A DNA stretch of 64,000 nt. Origin: Halorarum halophilum (GTDB lineage Archaea; Halobacteriota; Halobacteria; Halobacteriales; Haloferacaceae). Positions 1 to 9,098 of the stretch are shown piece after piece. Numbering within the stretch: position 1 is the stretch's first letter; each line of letters opens with the position of its first letter. The position numbers and the translations under genes are program-made. The stretch covers positions 2,046,001-2,110,000 of the forward strand of contig NZ_CP058529.1 of NCBI RefSeq assembly GCF_013401515.1, given 5' to 3'. Below the pieces are notes generated by a model that saw only the letters and a program-made list of their open reading frames with translations, was not told the DNA's origin and made no database searches.

Positions 1-1304
1 TCGTACGTCGGCCGGTCGTGCTCGCCGGGGAACTCGTCCACGGGCGCGGTCGTCTGGTCGCCAGACCGCATGTCCTTCACCGTCACGTTGCCGTCCGCGA
101 GGTCCTGCTCGCCGACGATGACGACAGTCTCGGCGTTCACCGAGTCGGCGTAGCCCATCTGGGCGCCGAAACTCCGGCCCGCGAGGTCCGACTCGACGAC
201 GTTGCCACGCTCGCGCAGGTCGCGGGCGACGCGCGCGGCGACGTCCCGGGTGTCGCCGACCCGGAGGACGTAGTAGTCCGTCGACAGCTCCGCGTCCGGC
301 ATGACGCCGGCGCGTTCGAGCAGGAGCGTCAGCGGGGCGTATCCGGGGGCGACGCCCACCGCGGGAGTGGGCTGGCCGCCGAACTCCTCGATGAGGTCGT
401 CGTAGCGCCCGCCGCCGAACACCGAGCGGGACACCTCGCCCGTCGAGTCGAAGCACTCGAAGACGGCGCCGGTGTAGTAGTCGAGCCCCCGTGCGGTCCG
501 CAGAGAGAGGTCGCAGTGCTCGCCGGCCCCGAAGTCGTCGGTCGCCGCCAGCACCGCCTGCAGGTTCTCGACGGCGTCCGCCAGCCCCTCGGCCTCCGGC
601 GCGAACTCGGTGAGTTCGTCGAGGTTCGCGGGGTCGGTGACGTCGAGCAGCGCGTCGAACTCGCGGGCCTGGTCGTACGCCAGGCCGGCGTCGTACAGCA
701 GGTCGAGGTACTCGTCCTCGTCGACCTTCTCGGACTTGTCGACCGCGCGGATGGCGTCGGTCACGTCCACGTCGGCGTCGAACGAGCGGAGGAGGCTCCC
801 GAGGATGTCGCGGTGGGAGACACGGAACTCGAAGTCGTCCGCCGTGAGCCCCAGGCCGGTGAGCGCGTCGGCCGCCACGGCGAGCACCTCCGCGTCGGCC
901 TCCGGTTCGCTGGAGCCGAAGATGTCGACGTTCGTCTGGTAGAACTCCCTGAAGCGCCCCTGCTGGACCTGCTCGTAGCGCCAGAACGGTCGAGTGGACA
1001 TCCACTTCACGGGTTTGGACAGCTCCTGGGCCTTCGCGGCGTACATCCGCGCGACCGTCGGGGTCAGCTCCGGGGCGAGGGTGACGTGCCGGCCGCCGTG
1101 GTCCTCGAAGGCGTACAGCTCGTCGACGATGTCGTCGCCGCTCTTGTCGGTCCACATCTCGGCCCGCTCGAGCCGCGGGGTCTCGATCTCCCGGAAGCCG
1201 TACCGCCGGCCGGCGTCCTCGACGGCGTCGATGACCTCCCGGCGGGCGGCCATCTCGGGGGGATAGAAGTCGCGGAACCCCTTCAGGCGCTCGTACGTTG
1301 GCAT
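1..1304 (-). CDS. hisS: Histidyl-tRNA synthetase, 3' end cut by window edge
   Basis: This class II aminoacyl-tRNA synthetase charges tRNA-His with histidine in the cytoplasm. The protein begins MPTYERLKGFRDFYPPEM, the usual archaeal HisRS N-terminus. It continues with the class II motif 2 region around WRYEQVQQGRFREFYQ, in which the arginines bind ATP. About 434 codons are visible and the last ones read as the C-terminal anticodon-binding domain, so only a few residues should lie beyond the left edge. The ATG at 1304-1302 is chosen because the conserved N-terminus starts there. The gene is transcribed leftwards and has a repeat-containing spacer upstream. Identification is firm; the exact end cannot be seen. 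Confidence 0.95.
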   Translation of the reverse strand, partial: MPTYERLKGFRDFYPPEMAARREVIDAVEDAGRRYGFREIETPRLERAEMWTDKSGDDIVDELYAFEDHGGRHVTLAPELTPTVARMYAAKAQELSKPVKWMSTRPFWRYEQVQQGRFREFYQTNVDIFGSSEPEADAEVLAVAADALTGLGLTADDFEFRVSHRDILGSLLRSFDADVDVTDAIRAVDKSEKVDEDEYLDLLYDAGLAYDQAREFDALLDVTDPANLDELTEFAPEAEGLADAVENLQAVLAATDDFGAGEHCDLSLRTARGLDYYTGAVFECFDSTGEVSRSVFGGGRYDDLIEEFGGQPTPAVGVAPGYAPLTLLLERAGVMPDAELSTDYYVLRVGDTRDVAARVARDLRERGNVVESDLAGRSFGAQMGYADSVNAETVVIVGEQDLADGNVTVKDMRSGDQTTAPVDEFPGEHDRPTY

Positions 1305-1474
1305 GGTTCGGGGTTTCGCGTGATTCGGTTTAAGGTCGTGGTTCTTCGGTGTGGGCGCGTGCTATCTCGAACCGTCGTCCACGAAGGTGAACACGATCAC
1401 CTCGAACGTGCTCGCCGCGATAGCCCCCCGGTGTTCGGATTCGCTGTCAAATTGGTTGCCGGTCCTCAGTTCCC

Positions 1475-1702
1475 GAAAGCCCCCGCGGCTGTCGGCTCCC
1501 GCGAGACACGCTATGCTCCTCGGCTCGCTGTACTCGCCTGCGGTGCTTGCGGCCTTGGGGGTCGCCGACAGCCGCGGCCCCTTTCAGTCCCACCCGACCG
1601 CAGCCTCGCCCTCCCCAGCCGATTCGCTCGTCGCTGCGCTCCTCGCTCATCCCTCGCACGACGTCGGCCGCGCACAGGGCGCGGCCGCCGCGCGCCACCG
1701 CG
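1475..1702. repeat. Dispersed intergenic repeat, copy A
   Basis: This copy fills most of the spacer between hisS and the N-acetyltransferase gene (1305-1704), in which I see no gene. It opens with GAAAGCCCCCGCGGCTGTCG at 1475. It carries the near-inverted counterpart GCCGACAGCCGCGGCCCCTT from 1563, then the core CTCCCCAGCCGATT near 1611, and ends with short GCTCG-type inverted repeats. Copies B (10201), C (17064) and D (47266) share the core. It produces spurious open frames on both strands. Function is unknown. Confidence 0.8.
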
Positions 1703-1704
1703 AG

Positions 1705-2508
1705 TCAGTTCGCACGATACCGAAGCCCGAACTCGCGTTCGAGCACGTCGTGCCAGTCCTCCTTCGCAACCGAATCCTCGGACTCGTTGCCGTCGACGAT
1801 GCGCGTCAACGAATCCGCGCGCAACTTCACGTGGCCCTCGTCGGTCGCCATCGAGACGACCGGGTCGCCGGTGAACGGCGATTCGGGGGCGGACTGGAGG
1901 TAGTCGCAGGTCGCCTCGAAGTAGGAGAGCTCCCGGGGGACGTCGCTGAACAGGTAGCGGTCCTGCCAGTCGTCGTCGCCGGGTTCGCGGTACTGTGTCA
2001 GGTACGTCTCGTCCGGGCGGTCGCTCTCGACGACGCGCCAGGCGTAGCCGACCTCGTCGGTTCGGACCTCGCCGTCGACGGGGAGCGGCCGGCGCATCGT
2101 CGGGACGCCCATCCCGACGTCGACGAGGTACCGGCGGCCGTCAAGGTCGATGACGTTCGTGTGGTGGTTCGCCGGCGGCCGGCCGGCGCCGTCGTCGCCG
2201 ACCATGCGGGCGGCGATCCGGTCGACGTCGAATCTGAGGGCGTCGAGCAGCGTGTGGAACAGGCCGTTGAGTTCGAAGCAGAACCCCCCGCGTTCGCGCT
2301 CGACGATCTTCCCGTAGAGGTGGGGGAGCGCGAGCGTCACGCCCTCCCCGTCGTCGGCGCCGTCGTAGGGGTCGCCGGTGACCGAGAGCGTCTCGAACGG
2401 GACCGTCGTGACGTGTGCGCGCTGGAGGCGTTCGGCGACCGCCAGGCTCGGCCGGTCGACGTCCGTCGGGTCGAGCCCGATTCTGGCGAGGTAGCGGTCT
2501 GCGTCCAC
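1705..2508 (-). CDS. Arylamine N-acetyltransferase family protein
   Basis: This 267-residue protein belongs to the NAT family, which moves an acetyl or other acyl group from CoA to arylamines or hydrazines through a catalytic cysteine. The Cys-His-Asp triad is visible: the cysteine in RGGFCFELN (near residue 77), the histidine in NHHTNVI and the aspartate in YLVDVGMG. The N-terminus (DADRYLARIGL) and length match bacterial NATs. The gene runs leftwards with hisS behind it and an EamA transporter ahead. The true substrate in haloarchaea cannot be read from the sequence. The ATG at 2508 opens directly into the family N-terminus. Confidence 0.9.
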   Translation of the reverse strand: MDADRYLARIGLDPTDVDRPSLAVAERLQRAHVTTVPFETLSVTGDPYDGADDGEGVTLALPHLYGKIVERERGGFCFELNGLFHTLLDALRFDVDRIAARMVGDDGAGRPPANHHTNVIDLDGRRYLVDVGMGVPTMRRPLPVDGEVRTDEVGYAWRVVESDRPDETYLTQYREPGDDDWQDRYLFSDVPRELSYFEATCDYLQSAPESPFTGDPVVSMATDEGHVKLRADSLTRIVDGNESEDSVAKEDWHDVLEREFGLRYRAN

Positions 2509-2576
2509 AGTTCTCGGGTGTCGGTACTTCGGGTGGGCACAAAAGGCTCTCCGAACCCCGCTCCGCGCTACTTCCG

Positions 2577-3455
2577 TCAGACAGCCAGCAGGCCGACGCC
2601 GACGACCGCGAGCGCGGCGGCGACGAGGCGCGTCCCGAGTCGGGTCTCCCCGAGGAGGACGCCGCCGAGCACTACCGCGACGACGGCCTGGGTGTTCACG
2701 ATGGGCGAGGCGATGCTGGCGGGCACCTCCGCGAACGCGATGGAGGTGAAGTGCTCGGCGCCCGCGACAAGTAGCCCGACCGCCGCGAATGCGCGGTACG
2801 GCGGGCGCTCGGCGGGCCAGTTTCGGACGGCGCTGGGGAGCAACAGCAGCACCACGCCGCCGAGTACCGTCGGAACGAGGGCTTCCGGCGGAACCCCGAC
2901 CTGGTCGAGCACGGCGCGCTTGGCCACGTCGCCGACGGCGAAGACGGCGGCCGAGAGGAGCGCGAGCTGTGCGGCCCGCGAACTCGCGGCCCGCCTGAGC
3001 GGTTCCGTCGGGTCGCCGCCGCGGTAGTTCGCGACGTACACCGCGAAGGTGACGACGACGATCCCGGCGACCGCGAGCGGCGGCACGTCGGCCGCGAGCA
3101 GCGCCACCTCAAGCGGGAGGACGAACACCGGGACGACCTTGTTGATCGGCGCGACGTAGGAGACCTCGCCGAGCGCGAGCGCGTGCAGGAACAGGACGAA
3201 CCCGACGCCGACGCCGAGGACGGCGCCGACGAGCGCCAGCGCGTCGGTAGGTCCGAGTCCCTCGACTGCCGGGAGGTCGGCCGGCGTGACGCGCGTCGAG
3301 ACGACCGGCAGGTACCAGACGAGCGCGAAGCTGTTGACGAGAACCGTCAGCACGGTGGCCGGGTACGCGTCAAAGTAGCGCTTGAGCGCGAAGAGGTAGA
3401 CGCCCCAGAGCAGCGCGGCGGCGAGGGCGAAGAGGACGCCCGGCTGAACGTACAC
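2577..3455 (-). CDS. EamA/DMT-family transporter
   Basis: This 292-residue integral membrane protein has about ten hydrophobic helices in two similar halves, the pattern of the EamA (drug/metabolite transporter) superfamily. Helices begin at once (MYVQPGVLFALAAALLWGVYLFALKRY). The end of the second half is the typical SPIVNTQAVVAVVLGGVLLGE stretch. Members export or import small metabolites, amino acids or sugars, and the substrate here is not predictable. It lies between the NAT gene and the PP-loop ATPase, all transcribed leftwards, with spacers of about 70 to 100 bp on each side. Confidence 0.85.
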   Translation of the reverse strand: MYVQPGVLFALAAALLWGVYLFALKRYFDAYPATVLTVLVNSFALVWYLPVVSTRVTPADLPAVEGLGPTDALALVGAVLGVGVGFVLFLHALALGEVSYVAPINKVVPVFVLPLEVALLAADVPPLAVAGIVVVTFAVYVANYRGGDPTEPLRRAASSRAAQLALLSAAVFAVGDVAKRAVLDQVGVPPEALVPTVLGGVVLLLLPSAVRNWPAERPPYRAFAAVGLLVAGAEHFTSIAFAEVPASIASPIVNTQAVVAVVLGGVLLGETRLGTRLVAAALAVVGVGLLAV

Positions 3456-3550
3456 GGGTGCCGGTCACGGGGGCGGCGGGAAAGCGGCACGGTTTCGACG
3501 CGCCGTCCCGCCAATCCGGTCCCTGCGCGCCCGGCCGGGATCGACCCCGG

Positions 3551-4144
3551 TCAGTCCAGCGTCCCGCGGACGTACGTCTGCTCGTGGGCCGGGAACACGT
3601 CGACGACCGCCTCCTCTCCCCCCTCGGCGCGGAGGAGTTCGCGGAGTTCCCCCTCGTAGTCGGCCTTGGGGATCTCCTCGCTGGGGCCCGACTCCACGTC
3701 GAGCGTCTCCTCGACGAGCCGGTCGACCGCGTTCCGGCCGAACCCCGAGAGGGGCGCGATGTAGTCCACCTCGTGGCGGTCCTCCAGCGACTGGGCGAAC
3801 GCCCGGGACACCGAGGGGACGCGGTCGTCGCGCCGGGTGCCGTCCGCCACGGCGTCGACGTCGAGCGCGGCGACCTCCTCCAGGGCGTGCTCGTGGACCC
3901 ACTGGATGCCGTTCCGCGGGTAGCCGTCCTCGCGCATGGTCCCGACCGCTTCCGCGGCGACGTCGCGATCGAGTTCGTGCGTCTCGAACGGGAGCCCGAG
4001 CGCGGCGGCCGCCCGACGCGCGTGCTCGTGATCGTCGGTGACGTCGAAGTGAGCCGTGACGAGCCGCACGTCGTAGAAGCCGTCGAGCACGAGCGCCGCG
4101 AGCGAGGAGTCCTTCCCGCCGCTGTACAGGAGCGCGAGGTCCAT
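3551..4144 (-). CDS. PP-loop (N-type ATP pyrophosphatase) protein
   Basis: This 197-residue protein starts MDLALLYSGGKDSSLAALVL. SGGKDS is the PP-loop that binds ATP in enzymes which adenylate a substrate and release pyrophosphate, such as asparagine synthetase and tRNA-modifying thiolases. The rest resembles an archaeal family of unknown role (I recall it as DUF7411, not checked), with conserved ADGTRRDDRVP and PLSGFGRN stretches. Its ATG directly follows the stop of the PDCD5 gene, so the two are almost certainly co-transcribed and translationally linked. A link to translation or RNA modification is therefore plausible but inferred. Confidence 0.8.
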   Translation of the reverse strand: MDLALLYSGGKDSSLAALVLDGFYDVRLVTAHFDVTDDHEHARRAAAALGLPFETHELDRDVAAEAVGTMREDGYPRNGIQWVHEHALEEVAALDVDAVADGTRRDDRVPSVSRAFAQSLEDRHEVDYIAPLSGFGRNAVDRLVEETLDVESGPSEEIPKADYEGELRELLRAEGGEEAVVDVFPAHEQTYVRGTLD

Positions 4145-4495
4145 TCAGCGACGACGGATGTCGAAGCTCTTCTGGTCGGGCTGGAGCTCCCGCAGCAGCG
4201 ACTTCATCTGCTCCTCGTCGATCCGGTCGTTGAGTCGGCCGCTCTGGGCCAGGGCCGTGACCTGCTTTTTCACCTGCTGTGCGAACTCGGGCTTGCTCAT
4301 CTCCACGGCGTTGAGCCGCTGGCGGGCGCCATCGGTGAGGTACTGCTTGAGCAGCGCGTCCTGCTGACGTTCCGCCTGTTCTTGAGCGGCCTGCTGGGCC
4401 TCCTGGTCGGCCTCGTCGCCCGCCTGGTCCTGGAGTTCCTGCATCTTCTGTTCCCGAAGCTCCTGAATTCGCTCGTCGTCGGGGGTTTCACTCAT
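4145..4495 (-). CDS. DNA-binding protein of the PDCD5 (TFAR19) family
   Basis: This 116-residue, charged, helical protein matches the archaeal homologues of human PDCD5. It has a long N-terminal helix rich in Glu, Gln and Lys (residues 5-50) followed by a compact helical core containing [31 protein letters not shown]. It ends [15 protein letters not shown], the hallmark tail. Archaeal members bind DNA in vitro and usually sit next to S19e, as here (S19e is 224 bp upstream on the same strand). The stop codon abuts the ATG of the PP-loop gene. Confidence 0.93.
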   Translation of the reverse strand: MSETPDDERIQELREQKMQELQDQAGDEADQEAQQAAQEQAERQQDALLKQYLTDGARQRLNAVEMSKPEFAQQVKKQVTALAQSGRLNDRIDEEQMKSLLRELQPDQKSFDIRRR

Positions 4496-4719
4496 ACTAG
4501 GTGTGCGTTACTGTGGCGCGGCCAAAACGATTGCGGGTGAGGACGAGACCCGAGCGCGGAGGGCGCGAGGTCTCGACGATACTGACGGTGGAAAACTGCG
4601 ACCGGTGCGCCGGTGCTGACCACCCCAGCACCCGCGTCTCCGCTCCGATTCGTGGGGGAGACGAACGACTCCCGTCGCTCACGAACTGGCCATCGCAAAA
4701 CGCGCCGCCGAAAATCGAG

Positions 4720-5175
4720 CTACGCGTAGCGTTCGAGCTCCGGCCGATCGAGCTCCTCGAGCACGTCGCCGGCGGCCTCGTCGAGGAAGCCGCGACCCTC
4801 GTCGGTGATGCGGCGACCCTCGCCCTTGGCCGTCTCGACGAAGCCCTCCTCCTCGAGCTGCTGGAGCGCGACGCGGATGATCTTCTTCGAACCGGCGGCG
4901 TGGCCGGCGGGGGCGACGCGGTAGCGCGTCGAGCCGTCCTTCGAGCCGCCGTACTCGGTGGCGAGGCGCTCGACGCCGATGGGGCCGTTGTCCGCGACCT
5001 TGCGGAGCAGCGAGGCCGTCCGGACGAACCAGAAGTCCTCCTGCTGAGGCGGGAGTTCGCGGTCCGAACCCGTCTTCGTGAAGCCGGCCCACTCCGGCTC
5101 CTCGATGCGATCCTCGAGCCGGTCGGCGACCTCCTCGATGAGGTCCGCCGCCGGGACGTCGTAGAGAGTGACCAT
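4720..5175 (-). CDS. rps19e: 30S ribosomal protein S19e
   Basis: This 151-residue protein is the small-subunit ribosomal protein S19e, found in archaea and eukaryotes and needed for late 18S/16S processing. The sequence starts MVTLYDVPAADLIEEVADRLED. It includes the conserved EWAGFTKTGSDRELPP and DFWFVRTASLLRKV stretches, then GPIGVERLATEYGG and the RNA-binding region KIIRVALQQLEEEGF. The ATG at 5175 is about 27 bases downstream of a TATA-like GTTTAAAC, so the transcript is probably leaderless. The protein continues to the stop at 4722-4720. It heads a leftward translation cluster with PDCD5. Confidence 0.97.
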   Translation of the reverse strand: MVTLYDVPAADLIEEVADRLEDRIEEPEWAGFTKTGSDRELPPQQEDFWFVRTASLLRKVADNGPIGVERLATEYGGSKDGSTRYRVAPAGHAAGSKKIIRVALQQLEEEGFVETAKGEGRRITDEGRGFLDEAAGDVLEELDRPELERYA

Positions 5176-5198
5176 ACGGGCGAATTCAGTATCCCGGC

Positions 5199-5206
5199 GT
5201 TTAAAC
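5199..5206 (-). promoter_or_regulatory. TATA box for rps19e
   Basis: GTTTAAAC lies about 27 bases upstream of the S19e ATG, the normal distance from an archaeal TATA box to the transcription start. The mRNA would begin at or next to the start codon. Confidence 0.6.
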
Positions 5207-5288
5207 TCGTCGTATCTCCGTCGGGGCGGCAGATCCGGGGACGCGGTACGACGGTGGGGTCCATCAGCACGGAAGTGCGGACCGGATC

Positions 5289-6317
5289 TCACCCCAACCT
5301 GTCCGCGCCGACGACACTCACGACCGTTCCGCCGATGAGCACAGGCACCCAGTAGACCGCACCGCGATAGATGACCACCGCCGCGAGGGCCGTCCCCGGC
5401 GAGATCATGACCCCGGGGAGCGCCGAGAGCACGGCGACGAGCACCGCCTCGATGCCGCCCGCGCCGCCGGGCAACGGCGTCACGCCCGCGATGGCGCCCA
5501 TCGGGACGACGAACAGCACCGCCGAGAGGGGGATCGAGGCGCCGATGGCCTCGAAGGCGAACCAGAGCCCGAGCATCTGGAACGCCCAGCCGAGCGTCGA
5601 GGCGGCCAGCGAGACCGCGATCCCCTCCCGGTCGGTGGCGACCCGCTCGATGGCGCCGAAGAAGTGGCCGATGCGCGATTCGATGGCCGCCGGGTCCGGG
5701 ATCGTGACGCCCGGAATGACGCCTGTCAGGCGCTGGACGACGGGGGTGAACGCCGAGACGACGCGGCGCTCCAGCGTGTAGCGGTGCTGCCAGCCGACGT
5801 ACACCAGTCCCGGGACCGCGACCGCGATCAGCACGACGATTCCCGTCGCGAACCGGAGCCTGGTTCCGAACGTCGTCTCCGTCGCGAAGTAGCCCGCGCC
5901 GACGAGCGCGAGCGTGATCGAGGGGACGAAGTTCAGCGTGTCCACGCTGGCGATGGCGGCCAGCCCCTTCTCGTACTCGGTGTCCGCGATCTTCGAGATG
6001 AGGAGCGCGGTCACCGGCTCCCCGCCGGCCTGCCCGAACGGGGTGACGTTGTTCGAGAACATGGCGCCGTTGAACACGAGGAACGACTTCACGACCGACA
6101 GCTCCACGCCGAGCACGCCGAGCACCGTCCGGAGCGCGATGGCCCAGGCGGCGAGCCAGGCGACCGTGAACCCGATGACGAGCAGCACCAGTCCGGTGTC
6201 TGCTCGGGAGAGTTGCGTCAACAGGTCGTCGACGCCGACGACGTACAGCATCACGGCGAGGACCGCGAACGCGCCGAGGAATCCGAGCACCGTGGCGCGC
6301 ATCTGGTCCCGATCCAT
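5289..6317 (-). CDS. UPF0104/YbhN-family (lysylphosphatidylglycerol synthase TM region-like) membrane protein
   Basis: This 342-residue polytopic membrane protein resembles the flippase-like transmembrane region shared by MprF and YbhN (PF03706). It has eight or more helices. The conserved core reads FNGAMFSNNVTPFGQAGGEP, and near the end there is GVTPLPGGAGGIEAVLVAVL, which matches the family's paired glycine-rich motifs. No soluble synthase domain is attached, so it is probably a lipid or lipid-linked substrate translocase rather than an aminoacyl transferase. The ATG at 6317 (MDRDQMRATVLGFL) is preferred over longer upstream frames, which are repetitive and uncharacteristic. It is divergent from thiL. 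Confidence 0.88.
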   Translation of the reverse strand: MDRDQMRATVLGFLGAFAVLAVMLYVVGVDDLLTQLSRADTGLVLLVIGFTVAWLAAWAIALRTVLGVLGVELSVVKSFLVFNGAMFSNNVTPFGQAGGEPVTALLISKIADTEYEKGLAAIASVDTLNFVPSITLALVGAGYFATETTFGTRLRFATGIVVLIAVAVPGLVYVGWQHRYTLERRVVSAFTPVVQRLTGVIPGVTIPDPAAIESRIGHFFGAIERVATDREGIAVSLAASTLGWAFQMLGLWFAFEAIGASIPLSAVLFVVPMGAIAGVTPLPGGAGGIEAVLVAVLSALPGVMISPGTALAAVVIYRGAVYWVPVLIGGTVVSVVGADRLG

Positions 6318-6501
6318 GCACCCGAATCGGGCAGGATACGGTATCAAGCCGTCGGAAAGAATCGGGCGACGTACGTCCGCTCGACGGCCACGACGTGGCC
6401 TCCGAGGATGCTTCGGCTGGTTCCTCGGCGAATGGGGGCCGAGATCACTGATCGAGCGGACGCCGAAAGCGTTTCGGGGTGGCCACGCGGACGGGAGAGC
6501 G

Positions 6502-7431
6502 ATGGACGAACGCGAGGCGCTGTCGCTGCTCACCGCGGAACTCCCGGGCGCGGGCGACGACTGCGCGGTCGTCGGGGATCGGGTCCTCACGACGGACATG
6601 CTCCACGAGGCGACCGACTTCCCCGACGGCGTCACCCGCTACACGGCCGGCTGGCGCTCCGTCGGCGCTTCGCTCTCCGACGTCGCGGCGATGGGCGCGG
6701 AGTCCGAGGCGGCCGTCGCCGCCTACGCGTCCCCGGAACTGGACGCGGAGGAGCTCCTGGCGTACGTCCGCGGCGCGCGTGACGTCTGCGAGGCGGTCGG
6801 CGGCGAGTACGTCGGCGGCGACCTCGACCGGACCGACGAGTTCACCGTCGCGACCACCGTCCTCGGCCTCGCACCCGAACCGGTCCTGCGCTCGGGCGCG
6901 AGTCCCGGCGAGGCCGTCTGCGTGACGGGGTCGTTCGGCCGGAGCGCCGCGGCCCTCAGGCTCTTCCAGCGCGGGAACGGGGAGGGAGAGGACGGCAGAG
7001 TCGAAGACGGTGAAGGCGATGACGGCGACGGCGGGGACGTCGAACGCGGAAACGAACTGTTCCGGTTCACGCCCCGCGTCGCCGCCGGAACGGCGCTCCG
7101 ACCGTACGCGACCGCGATGATGGACTCGAGCGACGGCCTCGCGCGCTCGCTTCACCAGCTCGCGGAGGCGAGCGACTGCGGGTTCGACGTCGAGGAGGCC
7201 GCCGTTCCGGTCCACCCGGCCGTGACGGACGTCGCGGACACAGCGGCAGAACGGAGGGAGCTCTCGCTGTTCTTCGGCGAGGACTTCGAACTCGTGTTCA
7301 CGGTTCCCGAGGAGGAGTTCGACGCGGCGCGCGAGGCGTCACCGACACCCCTCGCGCGGATTGGGACGGCGACCGCGTCCCGCGTCGAGATGGACGGCGA
7401 TCCGCTCCCCGACCGCGGGTACGACCACTGA
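6502..7431 (+). CDS. thiL: Thiamine-monophosphate kinase with an acidic insert
   Basis: ThiL phosphorylates thiamine monophosphate to thiamine diphosphate, the last step of cofactor synthesis. The 309-residue protein has the AIR synthase-like fold markers: GAGDDCAVVG near residue 15, TTDMLHEATDF, SVGASLSDVAAMGA, the GGDLDRTDEFTVATTVLG stretch, and MMDSSDGLARSLHQLAE in the C-terminal half, then FFGEDFELVFTV. Between the two domains sits a low-complexity stretch of about 25 residues (near 165-190) made almost only of Gly, Asp, Glu and Arg, which is absent from typical ThiL. It is probably an exposed loop. The ATG at 6502 precedes the conserved start. Confidence 0.94.
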   Translation: MDEREALSLLTAELPGAGDDCAVVGDRVLTTDMLHEATDFPDGVTRYTAGWRSVGASLSDVAAMGAESEAAVAAYASPELDAEELLAYVRGARDVCEAVGGEYVGGDLDRTDEFTVATTVLGLAPEPVLRSGASPGEAVCVTGSFGRSAAALRLFQRGNGEGEDGRVEDGEGDDGDGGDVERGNELFRFTPRVAAGTALRPYATAMMDSSDGLARSLHQLAEASDCGFDVEEAAVPVHPAVTDVADTAAERRELSLFFGEDFELVFTVPEEEFDAAREASPTPLARIGTATASRVEMDGDPLPDRGYDH

Positions 7432-7492
7432 TTCGTCGGAAGAGCCGGTTACGGGACCGAACGTGTGATCCAGATGTCTCTACTCCGACCGT

Positions 7493-8629
7493 TCAGAGCG
7501 TCGCCACCTCGATCGGGACGAGCATGAAGCACGCCAGCCCGAGGAGGAAGGTGACGACGCCGACGACCATTCGCCTGGCATCGAGCGACGAGTCGTCGAT
7601 CGGGTTCGCCGGCCCGCGGTAGGCGATGAACGCCGAGAACAGGCCCCAGAACGCCCAGAGCCCGACGGACTCGTTGACGCCGAAGTCCCTGACGTAGTGG
7701 AGGTAGGCGGCGACGCCGAACAGGGCGACCGGCACGAGCGCCGCGACCGTCTCCTGGCGCTCGCCGACCATCGCGCGGACGATGTGGCCGCCGTCGAGCT
7801 GGCCGACCGGCAGCAGGTTCAGCACGGTGAAGAACATCCCGACCCAGGCGCCCATGATGACGGGGTGGGCCGTCTTCGTGGGGTCGTCGTAGCCCGTCGG
7901 CTGTCCGATGGCGTCGGCGATGAAATCGAGCAGTGGCGGGTTGTTGAACACGATGACGCGGCCGCCCTCCTGCATGACCTCGGGCGGAACCGAGAACGGG
8001 CCGAGCAGGAGGCCGACGACGGTGACGACGATCGTCGCCGCCAGCCCCGCGAGCGGTCCCGCGACGCCGATGTCGAACAGCGCCTTCCGGTCGGGCATCT
8101 GCCCGCGCATGCGGATGATGGCGCCCATCGTCCCGAACGGGAGCACGAACGGGATGACGTACGGGAGCGAGACGTCCACGTCGTGGTACCGACCCATCAC
8201 GTAGTGTCCGAGTTCGTGGGTCAATAGCACGCCGAGGACGGCGGCGGTGAACGGCCAGGCCTCGAGCACGACCAGGGGATCCGCCTGGATCTCGGCGAAC
8301 GACTTGTAGTACCACGCCGTCGCCCCGACGAGCAGCGTCGAGACGACGGTCGCGCAGAACAGGAACAGGTTCGTCCACGGGATCCCGTCGATCCCCGTCG
8401 AGTACGGGCGGGCGACGACGACGTCGAGGCCGCGCTCCGTCTGGACCACCTGCACCTCGTAGCCCTGCTCGCGGAACGCGGGCCAGATCCGCTCCACCAG
8501 CGCGTCCTCCCCCACCTCGCTGATACCGTAGTAGAGCATGCGCTCGCCGTCGGTCCGGACCTCGGACAGGTGGAAGACGGCGTCGAGTTCCGGGGGGCGG
8601 GGGACGTCACGCTGTGCCGCGTCGCTCAT
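7493..8629 (-). CDS. Site-2 protease family (M50) intramembrane metalloprotease
   Basis: This 378-residue membrane zinc protease cleaves substrates within the bilayer. A soluble N-terminal part of about 110 residues (MSDAAQRDVPRPPELDAVFHL...) is followed by helices. The zinc motif HELGH lies in LLTHELGHYVMGRY and the second metal-binding motif in NLLPVGQLDGGH, both hallmarks of M50. The N-terminal extension resembles the FtsX-free archaeal and cyanobacterial EGY1-like group. The ATG at 8629 is used because the extension upstream (GASGGLILCRVKTPP) is unlike the family. The gene converges on thiL and its start region faces the small gene at 8804. Its substrate is unknown; such proteases often act on anti-sigma-like or signalling membrane proteins. 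Confidence 0.9.
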   Translation of the reverse strand: MSDAAQRDVPRPPELDAVFHLSEVRTDGERMLYYGISEVGEDALVERIWPAFREQGYEVQVVQTERGLDVVVARPYSTGIDGIPWTNLFLFCATVVSTLLVGATAWYYKSFAEIQADPLVVLEAWPFTAAVLGVLLTHELGHYVMGRYHDVDVSLPYVIPFVLPFGTMGAIIRMRGQMPDRKALFDIGVAGPLAGLAATIVVTVVGLLLGPFSVPPEVMQEGGRVIVFNNPPLLDFIADAIGQPTGYDDPTKTAHPVIMGAWVGMFFTVLNLLPVGQLDGGHIVRAMVGERQETVAALVPVALFGVAAYLHYVRDFGVNESVGLWAFWGLFSAFIAYRGPANPIDDSSLDARRMVVGVVTFLLGLACFMLVPIEVATL

Positions 8630-8803
8630 CGGCGGTGTTTTGACCCGGCAAAGGATAAGTCCTCCCGATGCTCCCATGGGCGGATGCGTGCCGTTCGCTG
8701 AGCGGCGGGGGTGGGAGAGTGACGGATGCGGGAACCGTCATCGGTTCGACGCACGGCGGGGACCGGCGGTGGCTGTGCATACCCATCTGCGGTCCTGGCC
8801 GGC

Positions 8804-9061
8804 TTACGCGGGTTCGATGCGCCACGTGGTCGCGCTCGTGTACGACCACTTCTCGATGGTAAGCTCCGAGGCGGAGTCGGTAAGCTTCACCATCAGGGCG
8901 CCGATCTCCTTCGGGGAGAGACCGACCTCGTCCGCGATGAACTTGCTCTTGAAGTAGAGCTCGCCGTCCTGCGCCTTGGCGAGTAGGAAGTCCTTGAGTC
9001 GCTCTTCCTTGGAGGGGCTATCGACGTCGGTTTCAGTGGAGGGGTTTGCGGTTGCGCTCAT
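8804..9061 (-). CDS. Small winged-helix-like haloarchaeal protein (DUF7123-like)
   Basis: This 85-residue protein begins MSATANPSTETDVDSPSKEERLKDFLL. It has a Ser/Thr-rich, probably flexible N-terminus, then a helix-turn-helix-like segment (KFIADEVGLSPKEIGALMVKL, residues about 43-63) and a short beta tail (WSYTSATTWRIEP). I recall such proteins as DUF7123 in haloarchaea, but this was not checked. The segment pattern suggests DNA binding, for example as a transcription or chromatin-associated factor. It has a clear Shine-Dalgarno GAGGTGAC and a TATA box upstream, which is unusual care for so small a gene here and suggests it is well expressed. Confidence 0.8.
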   Translation of the reverse strand: MSATANPSTETDVDSPSKEERLKDFLLAKAQDGELYFKSKFIADEVGLSPKEIGALMVKLTDSASELTIEKWSYTSATTWRIEPA

Positions 9062-9066
9062 CCTGG

Positions 9067-9074
9067 GTCACCTC
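9067..9074 (-). promoter_or_regulatory. Shine-Dalgarno site of the DUF7123-like gene
   Basis: The minus strand reads GAGGTGAC, ending about six bases before the ATG at 9061. It is complementary to the 16S rRNA 3' end and fixes this start codon. Most genes in the window lack such a site. Confidence 0.65.
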
Positions 9075-9098
9075 ATCCCTCCCTACCCGCCAGGGGAT

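Noticed and set aside
18-1874. A 618-residue plus-strand frame across hisS and its upstream spacer
   Set aside because: It is the antisense shadow of hisS. High-GC genes give long open frames on the opposite strand and the translation is Arg/Val-rich with no motif.
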